DNA of 64,000 bases from Streptomyces sp. CB00455 (GTDB lineage: Bacteria; Actinomycetota; Actinomycetes; Streptomycetales; Streptomycetaceae). Shown here piece by piece: positions 1 through 9,225 of this stretch; the stretch's first letter is position 1, and every line of letters begins with the position of its first letter. The notes beneath the pieces were generated by a model. That model made no database searches. It had not been told where the DNA came from and saw nothing but the letters and a program-made list of their open reading frames with translations. Location of the stretch: positions 1,240,001 to 1,304,000 of the forward strand of contig NZ_LIVQ01000001.1 of NCBI RefSeq assembly GCF_001905445.1. Direction: 5' to 3'. Made by a program: the position numbers and the translations under genes.

Positions 1-427
1 CGTCGTAGACGACGTAGTGGTTGAACTCCCAGAAGAGGACGGCCGGTGCGCGCACCTCGGCGAGCGCCGCGAGGTCCATCTGCATGCCCTTGGCCGTCAG
101 CCCGTAGCCGCGTGCGGCCTTCAGCAGGTTGCCGGCGCGTGAGCCGTCGCGGGAGACGCCGCAGGCGATGCGCAGTTCCTCCAGGGGGACGCGGCGGCCG
201 TGATGGGCGAGGATCATGGCGAGGGCGGCGGCCCCGCACTCCACCGCCTCCATCTGCAGCACGGTGGGGGTGCGTACGGTGCGGGGCTTTTTGGTCCGGG
301 GGTCGCGTGCGGGGGCCGGCCGGCGGCGGGCGCCGCCCGTGGGCTCGGGGCGGTGGCGCCGGCGCCCGGCCGCGGGGAGCCTGGGGGCGGGGGCGGGGGC
401 GGGTGTTCCCGGCTGCGGGGCGCTCAC
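1..427 (-). CDS. NHLM/C39-type bacteriocin ABC exporter, N-terminal part (runs off the window)
   Basis: Partial gene; only the first 142 codons are in the window. A Pro/Arg-rich N-terminal stretch of about 45 residues is followed by a C39 peptidase domain. The catalytic Cys lies in [16 protein letters not shown] (about residue 66) and the His in EFNHYVVYD, close to the window edge. In this family the peptidase cleaves leader peptides after Gly-Gly, and the membrane and ATPase domains, which should lie beyond base 1, export the product. The start is GTG and overlaps the stop of the HlyD-like gene by 4 bases (GTGA), so the two are probably translationally coupled. The double-Gly precursor at 1353-1592 supports the assignment. 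The TM and ABC domains are predicted but not visible. Confidence 0.85.
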   Translation of the reverse strand, partial: MSAPQPGTPAPAPAPRLPAAGRRRHRPEPTGGARRRPAPARDPRTKKPRTVRTPTVLQMEAVECGAAALAMILAHHGRRVPLEELRIACGVSRDGSRAGNLLKAARGYGLTAKGMQMDLAALAEVRAPAVLFWEFNHYVVYD

Positions 428-1230
428 GGCAGGAGCCAGTCGGCGGGGCGCTGCGCGGCGAGGTGGACGGCGCCGGTGACGGGCGTGGTGGAGTCGAGGG
501 CGTACGGGGGGCCGCCCGCGGAGGACCACCGGTAGCCGGACTTCGTACGGGAGGAGCGCTCCAGCCGGACGAGGACCGCGACCGGGCTGTCCTGGCGGGA
601 GAACTGTCCGGCGAGTGCGCTGTCGCCGAGGAAGCCGGCGATCTGCGCCGGTGTCTGGGGGGCGTGGCCGACGGCTTCGACACGGCCGCGCAGCGTGCCG
701 AACTCGCTGTGCGGGACGGACTGGACGCTCAGGTCGACGGGGGCGCCCACGGCGATCGTCGCGCTGTCCGCGCCCGGTACGTACAGCACGGCCACCAGCG
801 GCTCGTCGGGGCTCTCCACGCGTTCGACGGTCGCCACGTCGGCGCCGGTCGCGACGACCGAGCCCACCTTGGCGAGCAGGGTGGTCAGCCGGCCGCCGGT
901 GACGGCGCGCACGGGCCGGTCGCCCTGCTCCGTACGGACGTTGAGGAGGGGGGTGCCGGCTGACAGGAGCCGGCCCTGCTCGGCGAGGACCGTGGTGACC
1001 TGTCCCGCGACGGGGCTCTGCAGCACGTAACTGCCCGCGGCGTGGGTGAGGATGCCCGGTGCGCTCAGTTTGGAGGAGACGGTGCCGGTCAGGGCCCAGA
1101 AGCTCGCGGCGGCCATGACGACGACGGTGACGGCGAGCACGAGCCGCCCCTGCGGGCGCGCGAAGCGCACGGGCATGTCGAGTTCGTCGGGCGATTGCAG
1201 CTTGGAAAGAGCCTTTTGGCGAAACTGCAC
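424..1230 (-). CDS. HlyD-like membrane fusion protein of bacteriocin export system
   Basis: A 268-residue protein with a short cytoplasmic N-terminus, one membrane segment (about residues 28-48) and then lipoyl/barrel-sandwich segments typical of HlyD-type adaptors ([19 protein letters not shown], and a second at about 105-130 around [17 protein letters not shown]). It has no long coiled-coil hairpin, as expected for Gram-positive NHLM adaptors that need no outer-membrane partner. It lies between the precursor gene (122 bases upstream, separated by a hairpin) and the C39 exporter gene (4-base overlap). The likely role is to anchor the exporter and guide the processed peptide outward. The family is clear; the exact substrate is inferred from the neighbour. 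Confidence 0.85.
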   Translation of the reverse strand: MQFRQKALSKLQSPDELDMPVRFARPQGRLVLAVTVVVMAAASFWALTGTVSSKLSAPGILTHAAGSYVLQSPVAGQVTTVLAEQGRLLSAGTPLLNVRTEQGDRPVRAVTGGRLTTLLAKVGSVVATGADVATVERVESPDEPLVAVLYVPGADSATIAVGAPVDLSVQSVPHSEFGTLRGRVEAVGHAPQTPAQIAGFLGDSALAGQFSRQDSPVAVLVRLERSSRTKSGYRWSSAGGPPYALDSTTPVTGAVHLAAQRPADWLLP

Positions 1231-1293
1231 GGACTATTCCTTCAGCGGCATTCGTATCGGTCGGGCCGGGCGTGCGGGCGCCCTTTGGGGCAC

Positions 1294-1335
1294 CCCTGAA
1301 CCCCGGAGCCGTGGGGGACGCTCCGGAGTTCAGGG
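1294..1335 (-). terminator. Hairpin between bacteriocin precursor and export genes (attenuator/terminator)
   Basis: An inverted repeat with arms 1294-1309 and 1320-1335, 15 of 16 positions paired, around a 10-base loop. It lies just downstream of the precursor stop and upstream of the HlyD-like start. There is no U tract, as is common for terminators in high-G+C actinomycetes. It probably ends most precursor transcripts or protects their 3' end, so more precursor than exporter would be made. Confidence 0.7.
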
Positions 1336-1352
1336 CCAAGGGGATATCCCGG

Positions 1353-1592
1353 TCAGAGACCGGCGATACCGGTGTTCAGGGAAACGCCGGTGGTGCCCGC
1401 GACCAGGCCGGGGACGTTGCCGACGAGACCGTGCGCGGCCTGGACGGTGTGGAGGGAGCCCACGACGCCCACGACGTTGCTGACGTCGCTGGTCACGGCG
1501 CCGACCAGGCCACCGGAGATGCTGACGAGACCGCCGGAGACGGCGTCCAGCTCGGTGTCGTCGATCTCGCGGGTCTCAAGGTCGTTACGCAT
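1353..1592 (-). CDS. Double-glycine leader bacteriocin precursor peptide, no cysteine
   Basis: A 79-residue peptide. The leader is [21 protein letters not shown] (residues 1-21), acidic and ending in the Gly-Gly cleavage signal recognised by C39 peptidases. The predicted core is 58 residues, rich in Gly, Val, Ser and Thr, and lacks Cys, so it cannot form lanthionine or disulfide rings. I chose the ATG at 1592 because GAAAGG (1601-1606) sits 8 bases upstream; a GTG three codons earlier is possible. A second SGGL appears just inside the core ([10 protein letters not shown]). The peptide lies directly upstream of the adaptor and exporter. It is most likely an unmodified class II-type bacteriocin or signalling peptide; activity is unproven. 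Confidence 0.75.
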   Translation of the reverse strand: MRNDLETREIDDTELDAVSGGLVSISGGLVGAVTSDVSNVVGVVGSLHTVQAAHGLVGNVPGLVAGTTGVSLNTGIAGL

Positions 1593-2021
1593 TGCGCGCA
1601 CCTTTCATTTGTCGGGAGGTTTTTCCCGCAGCGGCCCGGCGGCCGGAACTCGGTCGCCTTTTCTCAACTGCTGCGGTGCGCACGATGTAAGCACGTGAAC
1701 GGGGCGCCGGGCCAATCTCCTTGACGCCCTTTCACGGGCGGACGGCCGCCCCGCAGGACGGCCGTGCAGCTACGTTCACCGAATGATGACGACTTCTTCG
1801 CAAGATCGAGTAACAGATATGCGCTACGCGTTCCCTACAAGGAACAGAACAGGACAGACCCGTACGTAACGCACAGGACACATCCGGCATTTCCCCCAGC
1901 GGTCGAGGTGGGCGGCGCACGTCATGCACATGATGTGCAGATTCTTGGGAGGCGCGTGGCGTGACGGGCCCTGCACACCGCGTTCACGGCCGGCCCGCGT
2001 CCAGGCGGCTCCGCCGGCCCC
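1593..2021. other. Intergenic region upstream of bacteriocin precursor
   Basis: About 400 bases with no convincing gene. The part at 1763-1880 is visibly less G+C rich than its surroundings, as expected for a promoter region serving the minus-strand precursor. I cannot name a clear -35/-10 pair. The end near 1988-2019 holds the hairpin that follows glpD. Confidence 0.4.
1988..2019 (-). terminator. Possible terminator after glpD
   Basis: Arms GGCCGGC (1988-1994) and GCCGGCC (2013-2019) enclose an inner GGCGG/CCGCC pairing. It sits immediately downstream of the glpD stop. G+C-type, without a U tract. Confidence 0.45.
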
Positions 2022-3734
2022 TCAGCGCGCGGGGATGATGTCGGGGGCGCCGAGCCGGACCGCGTCCGCGGTCAGGTCGTCGGGCTGCTCCTGGGCCTCG
2101 CGTTCGGCCGCGACCCGCTTGAGGTAGTGGTCGACCTCGCGCTCCCGCTGGGCCTCGTCCCATTCCAGGTGCGGTGCGATGAGCTCGGCGACGGTGCGTG
2201 CCGCGTCCACGCCGCGGTCCCAGGACTCGATGGAGATCCGGGTGCGCCGCGCCAGTACGTCGTCGAGGTGGCGCGCCCCCTCGTGGGTCACCGCGTAGAC
2301 GGCCTCGACGGCCAGGTAGTCGTCGGAGCTGGGCAGCGGCTCGCCGAGCGCGGGGTCGGCGGCGACCATGGCGAGCAGTTCGTGGACGAGCGAGCCGTAC
2401 CGGTTGAGCAGGTGCTCGATGCGGGCGACGTGCAGCCCGGAGCGCTCGGCGAGGGTGTGCCGGGAGTTCCACAGCGCCGGGTAGCCGTCGGCGCCGAGCA
2501 GCGGCACCCGTTCGGTGATGCACTCGGCGACCTTCTCGTCCAGGCCGCGGGCCGCCTCGTCGACGGCGTCCTTGGCCATCACCCGGTACGTCGTGTACTT
2601 GCCGCCGGCGACCACGACCAGCCCGGGGACCGGGTGGGCGACCAGGTGCTCGCGGGACAGCTTGCTCGTCTCCGCCGCCTCGCCGGAGAGCAGCGGGCGC
2701 AGGCCCGCGTAGACGCCCTCGACGTCCTGCGCGGCCAGCGGTGTGGTCAGCACGCTGTTGACGTGGTCCAGCAGGTAGGTGACGTCCTTCGAGCTGAGCG
2801 CGGGGTGGGCCTTGTCCAGTGTCCAGTCGGTGTCGGTGGTTCCGATGATCCAGTGGCGTCCCCACGGGATCACGAACAGGACGCTCTTCTCGGTGCGCAG
2901 GATCAGCCCGGTCCGGGAGTTGATGCGGTCGCGCGGGACCAGCAGGTGGACGCCCTTGGATGCGCGGACGTGGAACTGGCCGCGCGTGCCGGCCATGCTC
3001 TGGGTGTCGTCGGTCCACACGCCGGTGGCGTTGATGACCTGCTTGGCCCGCACCTGGGTCTCCTGGCCGGTCTCCAGGTCGGTGACCACGGCGCCCACCA
3101 CGCGCTCGCCCTGGCGCAGGAAGCGGCTGACGCGGGTGCGGTTGGCCACCAGCGCCCCGTAGGCGGCGGCGGTGCGGGCGAGGAACATGGTGTGGCGGGC
3201 GTCGTCGACCTGGGCGTCCCAGTACTGGATCGCCCCGACCAGGGCGTCCGCGCGCAGCGAGGGCGCCTCCCGCAGCGCCTGGCGCTTGAGCAGGTGCCGG
3301 TGGAGGGGCAGGCCGCCCCGGGTGCCGGAGGCGGAGGCCATGGCGTCGTACAGCAGGACGCCGGAGCCCACGTACGGCCGCTCCCAGAGCCGGTGTTGCA
3401 GCGGGTAGAGGAAGGAGACCGGCCGGACCAGGTGGGGCGCGAGCAGGCCGAGGAGCAGGCCGCGTTCCTTGAGCGCCTCGGCGACGAGGCGGAAGTCCAG
3501 CATCTCCAGGTAGCGCAGCCCGCCGTGGATCAGTTTGCTGGAGCGGCTGGACGTGCCCGAGGCCCAGTCCCGGGCTTCGACGAGGCCCACGCGCAGGCCC
3601 CGGGTGGCGGCGTCGAGGGCGGCTCCGGAGCCGACGACTCCGCCTCCTACGACGAGAACGTCCAGCTCACCCTGTCCGAGCCGGACGAGGGCCTCCGCGC
3701 GTGCCGCGGGCGAGAGAGCCGCCGGGTTCACCAT
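2022..3734 (-). CDS. glpD: Aerobic glycerol-3-phosphate dehydrogenase (FAD)
   Basis: A 570-residue flavoprotein that oxidises sn-glycerol 3-phosphate to dihydroxyacetone phosphate and passes electrons to the quinone pool at the membrane. The FAD-binding GGGVVGSG lies at residues 30-37, followed by GTSSRSSKLIHGGLRYLE, a family signature. A C-terminal helical domain follows, and the length is normal for the family. The ATG at 3734 is preceded by GGAGGAGGAGACC, an excellent ribosome site; the reading frame stays open further upstream but overlaps glpK there. Last gene of a glpF-glpK-glpD operon, 77 bases after glpK. This is the equivalent of gylB in the Streptomyces gyl operon. Confidence 0.95.
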   Translation of the reverse strand: MVNPAALSPAARAEALVRLGQGELDVLVVGGGVVGSGAALDAATRGLRVGLVEARDWASGTSSRSSKLIHGGLRYLEMLDFRLVAEALKERGLLLGLLAPHLVRPVSFLYPLQHRLWERPYVGSGVLLYDAMASASGTRGGLPLHRHLLKRQALREAPSLRADALVGAIQYWDAQVDDARHTMFLARTAAAYGALVANRTRVSRFLRQGERVVGAVVTDLETGQETQVRAKQVINATGVWTDDTQSMAGTRGQFHVRASKGVHLLVPRDRINSRTGLILRTEKSVLFVIPWGRHWIIGTTDTDWTLDKAHPALSSKDVTYLLDHVNSVLTTPLAAQDVEGVYAGLRPLLSGEAAETSKLSREHLVAHPVPGLVVVAGGKYTTYRVMAKDAVDEAARGLDEKVAECITERVPLLGADGYPALWNSRHTLAERSGLHVARIEHLLNRYGSLVHELLAMVAADPALGEPLPSSDDYLAVEAVYAVTHEGARHLDDVLARRTRISIESWDRGVDAARTVAELIAPHLEWDEAQREREVDHYLKRVAAEREAQEQPDDLTADAVRLGAPDIIPAR

Positions 3735-3811
3735 GGTCTCCTCCTCCTGCCGCGCACGGGGGCGTGCGCACCTGGCCGGGGCGCCCCGCGAGGCGCCCCG
3801 GCGGGGCGGTC

Positions 3812-5329
3812 CTATTCGACCTTGGCCCAGTCGAGCGTGCGCTCCACTGCCTTCTTCCAGCCCGCGTAGCCCTCCGCGCGCCGTTCCTCGCTCCACTGCG
3901 GCTCCCAGCGCTTGGACTCCTGCCAGTGGGTGCGCAGTTCGTCCGTGTCCCGCCAGAAGCCCGTGGCCAGGCCCGCCGCGTAGGCGGCGCCGAGCGCGGT
4001 GGTCTCGGCGACGACCGGCCGGCTGACCGGGACGCCGAGGACGTCGGCCTGGATCTGCATGCACAGGTCGTTGGCGGTGACGCCGCCGTCGACCTTGAGC
4101 ACGTCCAGGTGGACGCCGGAGTCCTGCTCCATCGCCTCCACGACGTCGCGGCTCTGGTAGCAGATGGATTCCAGGGTGGCCCGCGCCAGGTGGCCGCCGT
4201 CGTTGTAGCGGGCGAGGCCGACGATCGCGCCGCGGGCGTCGGAGCGCCAGTACGGGGCGAACAGGCCGGAGAAGGCGGGGACGAAGTAGATGCCGCCGTT
4301 GTCCTCGACGGTGCGCGCGAGGCGCTCGCTCTCACCGGCATCGCCGATGATCTTCAGTTGGTCGCGCAGCCACTGCACCGCGGACCCGGTGACGGCGATG
4401 GAGCCTTCCAGGGCGTAGATCGCCGGGCTGTCGCCGAACTGGTAGGCCACGGTGGTGAGCAGGCCGTGCTGGGAACGGACCAGTTCGGTGCCGGTGTTGA
4501 GCACCAGGAAGTTGCCGGTGCCGTAGGTGTTCTTGGCCTCGCCCGGCGCGTAGCAGACCTGCCCGACCGTGGCGGCCTGCTGGTCTCCGAGCACCCCGGT
4601 GATCGGGATGGCGGCGCGCAGCGGGCGCGAGGTGCGGGTGGATCCGTACGCCTCGCGGTGGGAGGACGGGTTGATGGTGGGCAGCATGGCGCGGGGGACG
4701 CCGAAGAAGCCGAGGAGTTCGTCGTCCCAGTCGAGGGTCTCCAGGTCCATCAACATCGTGCGGCTGGCGTTGGTGACGTCGGTGGCGTGGATGCCGCCGT
4801 CGGGGCCGCCCGTGAGGTTCCACAGCACCCAGCAGTCCGTGTTGCCGAAGAGGGCGTGGCCCTGCTCCGCCGCCTCGCGCACCCCGTCGACGTTCTCCAG
4901 GATCCACTGGATCTTGCCGCCGGAGAAGTACGTGGCGGGCGGGAGTCCGGCCTTGCGGCGGATGACGTCGCCCTGGCCCGAGCGGTCGAGCGCCGCGGCG
5001 ATGGAGTCGGTGCGGGTGTCCTGCCAGACGATGGCGTTGTAGTAGGGGCGGCCGTTGCGGGGGTCCCAGACGACGGTCGTCTCACGCTGGTTGGTGATGC
5101 CGATGGCCGCGAGGTCGTCCGGCGACAGGTTTCCGTGCCGGAGCGCGTTCTGGATGACCGAGTTGGTGCGCTCCCATATCTCCACCGGGTCGTGTTCGAC
5201 CCATCCCGAGCGCGGGAGGATCTGGGAGTGCTCCAGCTGGTGCTTGGCCACCTCGTTGCCGGCATGATCGAAGATCATGAAACGGGTGCTGGTGGTTCCC
5301 TGGTCCACCGCGCCGACGAAGTCCGCCAT
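3812..5329 (-). CDS. glpK: Glycerol kinase
   Basis: 505 residues, full length for the FGGY kinase family. It phosphorylates glycerol to sn-glycerol 3-phosphate with ATP. The N-terminal phosphate-binding segment is [13 protein letters not shown] (residues 9-21). The substrate region includes [10 protein letters not shown] and WQDTRT, and the ATP-side motifs include [11 protein letters not shown] and the [10 protein letters not shown] loop. It lies between the facilitator gene (63 bases upstream) and glpD (77 bases downstream), so uptake, trapping and oxidation are encoded in order. The ATG start fits the start of the conserved domain. Confidence 0.96.
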   Translation of the reverse strand: MADFVGAVDQGTTSTRFMIFDHAGNEVAKHQLEHSQILPRSGWVEHDPVEIWERTNSVIQNALRHGNLSPDDLAAIGITNQRETTVVWDPRNGRPYYNAIVWQDTRTDSIAAALDRSGQGDVIRRKAGLPPATYFSGGKIQWILENVDGVREAAEQGHALFGNTDCWVLWNLTGGPDGGIHATDVTNASRTMLMDLETLDWDDELLGFFGVPRAMLPTINPSSHREAYGSTRTSRPLRAAIPITGVLGDQQAATVGQVCYAPGEAKNTYGTGNFLVLNTGTELVRSQHGLLTTVAYQFGDSPAIYALEGSIAVTGSAVQWLRDQLKIIGDAGESERLARTVEDNGGIYFVPAFSGLFAPYWRSDARGAIVGLARYNDGGHLARATLESICYQSRDVVEAMEQDSGVHLDVLKVDGGVTANDLCMQIQADVLGVPVSRPVVAETTALGAAYAAGLATGFWRDTDELRTHWQESKRWEPQWSEERRAEGYAGWKKAVERTLDWAKVE

Positions 5330-5392
5330 GGGATGCCGCCTCTCGTTGGGGCTCTCCCGGGGCGGCCGGGTCGCGGCCGCCCCGGGAGCCGG

Positions 5393-6241
5393 TCAGCTCT
5401 CGTCCGGGGCCGGGACGCGTCCCGGGGGCTCCGGCTCAGCGGTCGGCAGGAACCGGCCGATGAAGAACTTGTACAGGCTCGCTCCGAGCAGACCACCGAT
5501 GAACGGACCGATGATCGGCACCCAGAAGTAGAAGTGCCCGTACTGATCCCGCCACGCTCCGCCGTAGCCGGTCAGGAAGCTGGCCAGGCGGGGCCCGAAG
5601 TCACGCGCGGGATTGATCGCGTAACCCGCGTTGGTGCCCCACGCCATGCCGATCGCCACGACGATCAGGCCGACGATGAACGGCGCCAGGTTGGCTCCGG
5701 GGGGCGTGTTGAGCAGATCGGTGACCGCCAGGATCAACAGCAGCAGGATCGCGGTGCCGATGATCTGGTCGCGCAACGCGCCCCACTCGGTGACCGGCAG
5801 GTTCGGGTTGCCGTTGGCGGGCAGCGTCGAGAAAACACCCTGCGTTTTGATGGTGTGGGTGGGGTCCGCCTTCGCCAGCGCCTCGGTGTAGTTCCACCGC
5901 ACGATCAGGGCCGCCACGAACGCCCCGGCCGTCTGGGCCAGCGCGTACGGAGCCACCTTGCTCCACGGGAATCCCTTGAACGCCGCGAGGGCGACGGTCA
6001 CCGCCGGGTTGAGGTGCGCGCCGCTCAGGCGCGCCGCCACGTACACGCCCAGGGTGACGCCGAGACCCCAGGCCCAGGCGATGCTGTCGTGGTTGCCGAG
6101 GCCGCCGGGGGGATCGGTGAGAGCTCCGCCGGCCACCACCTGGGCGACCACACCGCAACCGAAAAGGATGAGGATCATGGTGCCGGCGAATTCCGCGGAA
6201 AGCTCGCCGATCAAACCCGATCGCTTGAGACGCTCAGCCAT
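5393..6241 (-). CDS. glpF: Glycerol uptake facilitator (MIP/aquaglyceroporin)
   Basis: 282 residues, six predicted membrane helices and the two half-helix pore motifs: the first NPA in LNPAVTVALA and the second NPA in INPARDFGPR, whose following Asp is typical of glycerol-conducting members. The C-terminus is Pro-rich and charged. First gene of the glpFKD operon. The 98 bases upstream separate it from the stop of the regulator gene and contain TTTACGAT (minus-strand reading), a possible -10 element, without a convincing -35. In Streptomyces coelicolor the corresponding gyl operon sits beside the IclR-type gene gylR; no such regulator gene is in this window. Confidence 0.93.
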   Translation of the reverse strand: MAERLKRSGLIGELSAEFAGTMILILFGCGVVAQVVAGGALTDPPGGLGNHDSIAWAWGLGVTLGVYVAARLSGAHLNPAVTVALAAFKGFPWSKVAPYALAQTAGAFVAALIVRWNYTEALAKADPTHTIKTQGVFSTLPANGNPNLPVTEWGALRDQIIGTAILLLLILAVTDLLNTPPGANLAPFIVGLIVVAIGMAWGTNAGYAINPARDFGPRLASFLTGYGGAWRDQYGHFYFWVPIIGPFIGGLLGASLYKFFIGRFLPTAEPEPPGRVPAPDES

Positions 6242-6339
6242 GGGTGCCCGCTTCCCGCCGGCCCTGGAACGGACCGGCCGTCGCTCCCCCGAGTCCCTCG
6301 GATCTCATCGTAAATCGGTCCGGACGCGGCCGCCTGGCC

Positions 6340-9066
6340 TCAGATCGGGTCCACGTCCAGGAAGACCGAGAGATCGGGCTCCGAGGCCCCCGGGGAGCCG
6401 GGCAGTTCCAGCTCGGCCCAGATGACCTTGCCCTCGGGGGTGTAGCGGGTGCCCCAGTGCTCGCTGAGCTGCGCCACCAGGAACAGGCCGCGACCTCCTT
6501 CGTCCGTGGTGGCGGCGTACCGCAGGTGCGGGGCGGTGCTGCTGCCGTCCCACACCTCGCAGGTCAGCGTGTGGTCGTGCAGCAGCCGTACCCGGACCGG
6601 CGCGATGCCGTGCCGCACGGCGTTGGTGACCAGCTCGCTGAGGATCAGCTCCGTGGAGAAGGCCAGGTCCGCGAGGCCCCACGCATCGAGCTTCTTCGAC
6701 GCGGCGTTGCGCACGGCGCCCACCGCGCTGGGCTCGAACGGCACGTCCCATTGTGCGACCCGGTCGGGGCCGAGGGTCCGCGTCCGCGCGATGAGCAGGG
6801 CCACGTCGTCGGTGGGCCGGACGGGCAGCAGGATGTCGAGCACGGCCCGGCAGCTCTCGTGCGGGTCCCGCGCGGGATGGCTCAGTGCCGCCCGCAGCAG
6901 TTCCAGCCCCTCGCCGATGTCGCGGGTCCGCTCCTCGATGAGGCCGTCCGTGTACAGGACGAGCTGGCTGCCCTCCGCCAGGTGCAGTTCCGCTGTCTCG
7001 AACGGCATGCCTCCGAGCCCTAGCGGAGGCCCGGCCGGCAGCTCCACGATCTCCGTGGTGCCGTCGGGGGCGACCACCAAGGGCGGCAGGTGCCCCGCCC
7101 GCGCCACCGTGCAGCCCTGGGACACCGGGTCGTAGATGGCGTAGAGGCACGTCGCGCCGAGGACGCCGCCGTCGCTGTCGTCGCCGTCCCCGTCGTGGTC
7201 GATGCGCTGCACGAGGTCGTCGAGGCGGGCGAGGATCTCGTCGGGCGGCAGGTCGAGGGAGGAGAAGTTGTGGACCGCCGTCCGCAGCCGGCCCATGGTG
7301 GCCGCGGCGTGCAGGCCGTGCCCGACGACGTCTCCGACGACCAGCGCGACGCGGCTGCCGGGCAGCGGGATCACGTCGAACCAGTCGCCGCCCACCCCGG
7401 ACTGCGCGGGCAGGTAGAAGTGCGCCACGTCCACCGCGCTCTGTTCGGGCAGGGCGCGGGGCAGCAGGCTGCGCTGGAGGGTCTCGGCGAGGGCGTGTTC
7501 GCGGGTGTAGCGGCGGGCGTTGTCCATGCTGATCGCCGCGCGGGCGACCAGTTCCTCGGCCAAGGACAGCTCGTCCTCGTCGAAGGGCTCGGGCTTCTGC
7601 GACCGCCAGAAGTTGACCACCCCGAGGACGACGCCGCGGGCCGTGAGCGGGGCCGCGATGAGCGAGTGGATGCCGTAGTCGAGGATGGCCTTGGTCCGCT
7701 CCGGGTCCTGGGCCTGCCAGCCGGGCGCGTCCGCCAGGTGGGGCACCAGCTCGGCTTCTCCGGTGCCGTAACCGCGGGCCTGCGGGGTGGACGGCAGGAA
7801 GTCGATCAGCAGGCCGCGCGGGTAGAGCGGGTGGTCGTCGCGGATGCCGCTGACCGCCGTGCGCCGCATGTCGGCTCCCGGACCGGGCTCGTCGCCGCCG
7901 AGGACGGGATCCGCCAGGTCGACGGTGACGAAGTCCGCGAACCGGGGGACGGCCACGGCGGCGAGCTCCTCGGCCGTGCGCACCACGTCGAGGGAGGTGC
8001 CGATGTCGCCGCCCGCGTCGTAGAGCAGCTTGAGCCGCCTGCGGGCGGTTTCGGCCCGGCTGGTCAGGACCTGCATCTCGGTGGAGTCGCGGATGGTGAC
8101 CGCGGCGCCCTCCGGCCGGCCCCGGGGGTGGGTGGGCCGCTGGTTGACGACGAGCAGCCGCTCGCCGGTTTCCAGCACCTCGTCGGTGGCCACCCGGCCG
8201 GACAGCAGCAGCTCCGCCATCCGGCGGTCCAGGCCCGGTACGTCCCCGATGTGGCGGCCCTCGGCGTCCGCCGGCAGGTCGAGCAGCCGTTTGGCCTCGT
8301 CGTTGGCGAGGAGCAGCCGCCCTTCGCCGTCGGTGATCAGCACCCCCTCGCGGACGGCGTGGAGCACCGCGTCGTGGTGCTCGTACATGCGGGTCATCTC
8401 CTGCGTGCCGAGCCCGTGGGTCTGGCGGCGCAGCCGCCGGCTGATCAGGGCCGTGCCGGCGGTGGCCAGGGCCAGACCGGTCGCGATGGCCAGGAGGATG
8501 ACGGGGAGCTGCCGGTCCACGACACCGGTCACGTTCTTCACGGTCAGGCCCGCCGAGACCAGCGCCACGACCTGGCCGTCGGCCGCGGTGACCGGCACCA
8601 CCGCCTGGATCTCCTTGCCGAGCGGGCCCTGGACGCTCTCGGTGTGGACCTGACCCGCGAGCGAGGGCTCGATGGTGCCGACGAAGCGTTTGCCGATGCG
8701 GTCCGGTTTGGGGTGGGTGTAGCGGATGCCCTTGGTGTCCATGACCACGATGAAGTCCACGCCGGCGTCCTTGCGCGTGGCCTCGGTGAGGGGCTGCAGG
8801 ATGGCCGAGGGGTCGGACGTCTTCAGGGCGGCCTCCAGACCCAGGGAGTGGGCGAAGGTCTGGGCGACGTACACCGAGCGGTTGCGCGCCTCGCGGTCGA
8901 TGTCGTGCCGCGACTGGAGGACGAGGGCCAGCAGCGCCCCGGCGGAGAGCAAGACCACGATCGCCACCTGGAGGACGAATACCTGGCCGGCGACGCTCTT
9001 GAACCGGATGCCTAGGGGTGACCGCACCGACGTGCCCGGCACGGGTCGCAAGGAAGGGTCACGCAC
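6340..9066 (-). CDS. Membrane sensor SpoIIE-type phosphatase with PAS, GAF and anti-sigma kinase-like ATPase domains
   Basis: About 908 residues. Order: TM segment (about 26-50), extracellular Cache-like sensor (51-185), second TM (186-210), PAS (about 225-330, MYEHHDAVLHAVREGVLITD), GAF (about 375-530), PP2C/SpoIIE phosphatase (about 555-770, with GDWFDVIPL and GDVVGHGL) and C-terminal HATPase_c of the RsbW type (LILSELVTNAVRHG, DEGGRGLFL). Such proteins set the phosphorylation of anti-anti-sigma factors. Carrying both phosphatase and kinase-like domains is a recognised Streptomyces architecture. The start is uncertain: the frame is open to a GTG at 9123 with ATG at 9105. I prefer the GTG at 9066 because little conserved sequence precedes it. 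Signal and target are unknown. Confidence 0.85.
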   Translation of the reverse strand: MRDPSLRPVPGTSVRSPLGIRFKSVAGQVFVLQVAIVVLLSAGALLALVLQSRHDIDREARNRSVYVAQTFAHSLGLEAALKTSDPSAILQPLTEATRKDAGVDFIVVMDTKGIRYTHPKPDRIGKRFVGTIEPSLAGQVHTESVQGPLGKEIQAVVPVTAADGQVVALVSAGLTVKNVTGVVDRQLPVILLAIATGLALATAGTALISRRLRRQTHGLGTQEMTRMYEHHDAVLHAVREGVLITDGEGRLLLANDEAKRLLDLPADAEGRHIGDVPGLDRRMAELLLSGRVATDEVLETGERLLVVNQRPTHPRGRPEGAAVTIRDSTEMQVLTSRAETARRRLKLLYDAGGDIGTSLDVVRTAEELAAVAVPRFADFVTVDLADPVLGGDEPGPGADMRRTAVSGIRDDHPLYPRGLLIDFLPSTPQARGYGTGEAELVPHLADAPGWQAQDPERTKAILDYGIHSLIAAPLTARGVVLGVVNFWRSQKPEPFDEDELSLAEELVARAAISMDNARRYTREHALAETLQRSLLPRALPEQSAVDVAHFYLPAQSGVGGDWFDVIPLPGSRVALVVGDVVGHGLHAAATMGRLRTAVHNFSSLDLPPDEILARLDDLVQRIDHDGDGDDSDGGVLGATCLYAIYDPVSQGCTVARAGHLPPLVVAPDGTTEIVELPAGPPLGLGGMPFETAELHLAEGSQLVLYTDGLIEERTRDIGEGLELLRAALSHPARDPHESCRAVLDILLPVRPTDDVALLIARTRTLGPDRVAQWDVPFEPSAVGAVRNAASKKLDAWGLADLAFSTELILSELVTNAVRHGIAPVRVRLLHDHTLTCEVWDGSSTAPHLRYAATTDEGGRGLFLVAQLSEHWGTRYTPEGKVIWAELELPGSPGASEPDLSVFLDVDPI

Positions 9067-9225
9067 CCAGTTGTAGCACTTCCGGGCGCCCGGGGCCCCC
9101 GGCATGCACGAACTGCGTCCCACCGGTCACTGCCGGCTCCTGCCGCGCGGCCGGCGCGGCGGCCGGTGGGACGGGCGGCGGGACGGTCCGGGGCCGGGCG
9201 GCGGGAGCGCCGCCCGGGTCCGTCC

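Noticed and set aside
1732..1929. Small minus-strand ORF upstream of the bacteriocin precursor
   Set aside because: No ribosome site, no leader or membrane features; composition is that of non-coding DNA.
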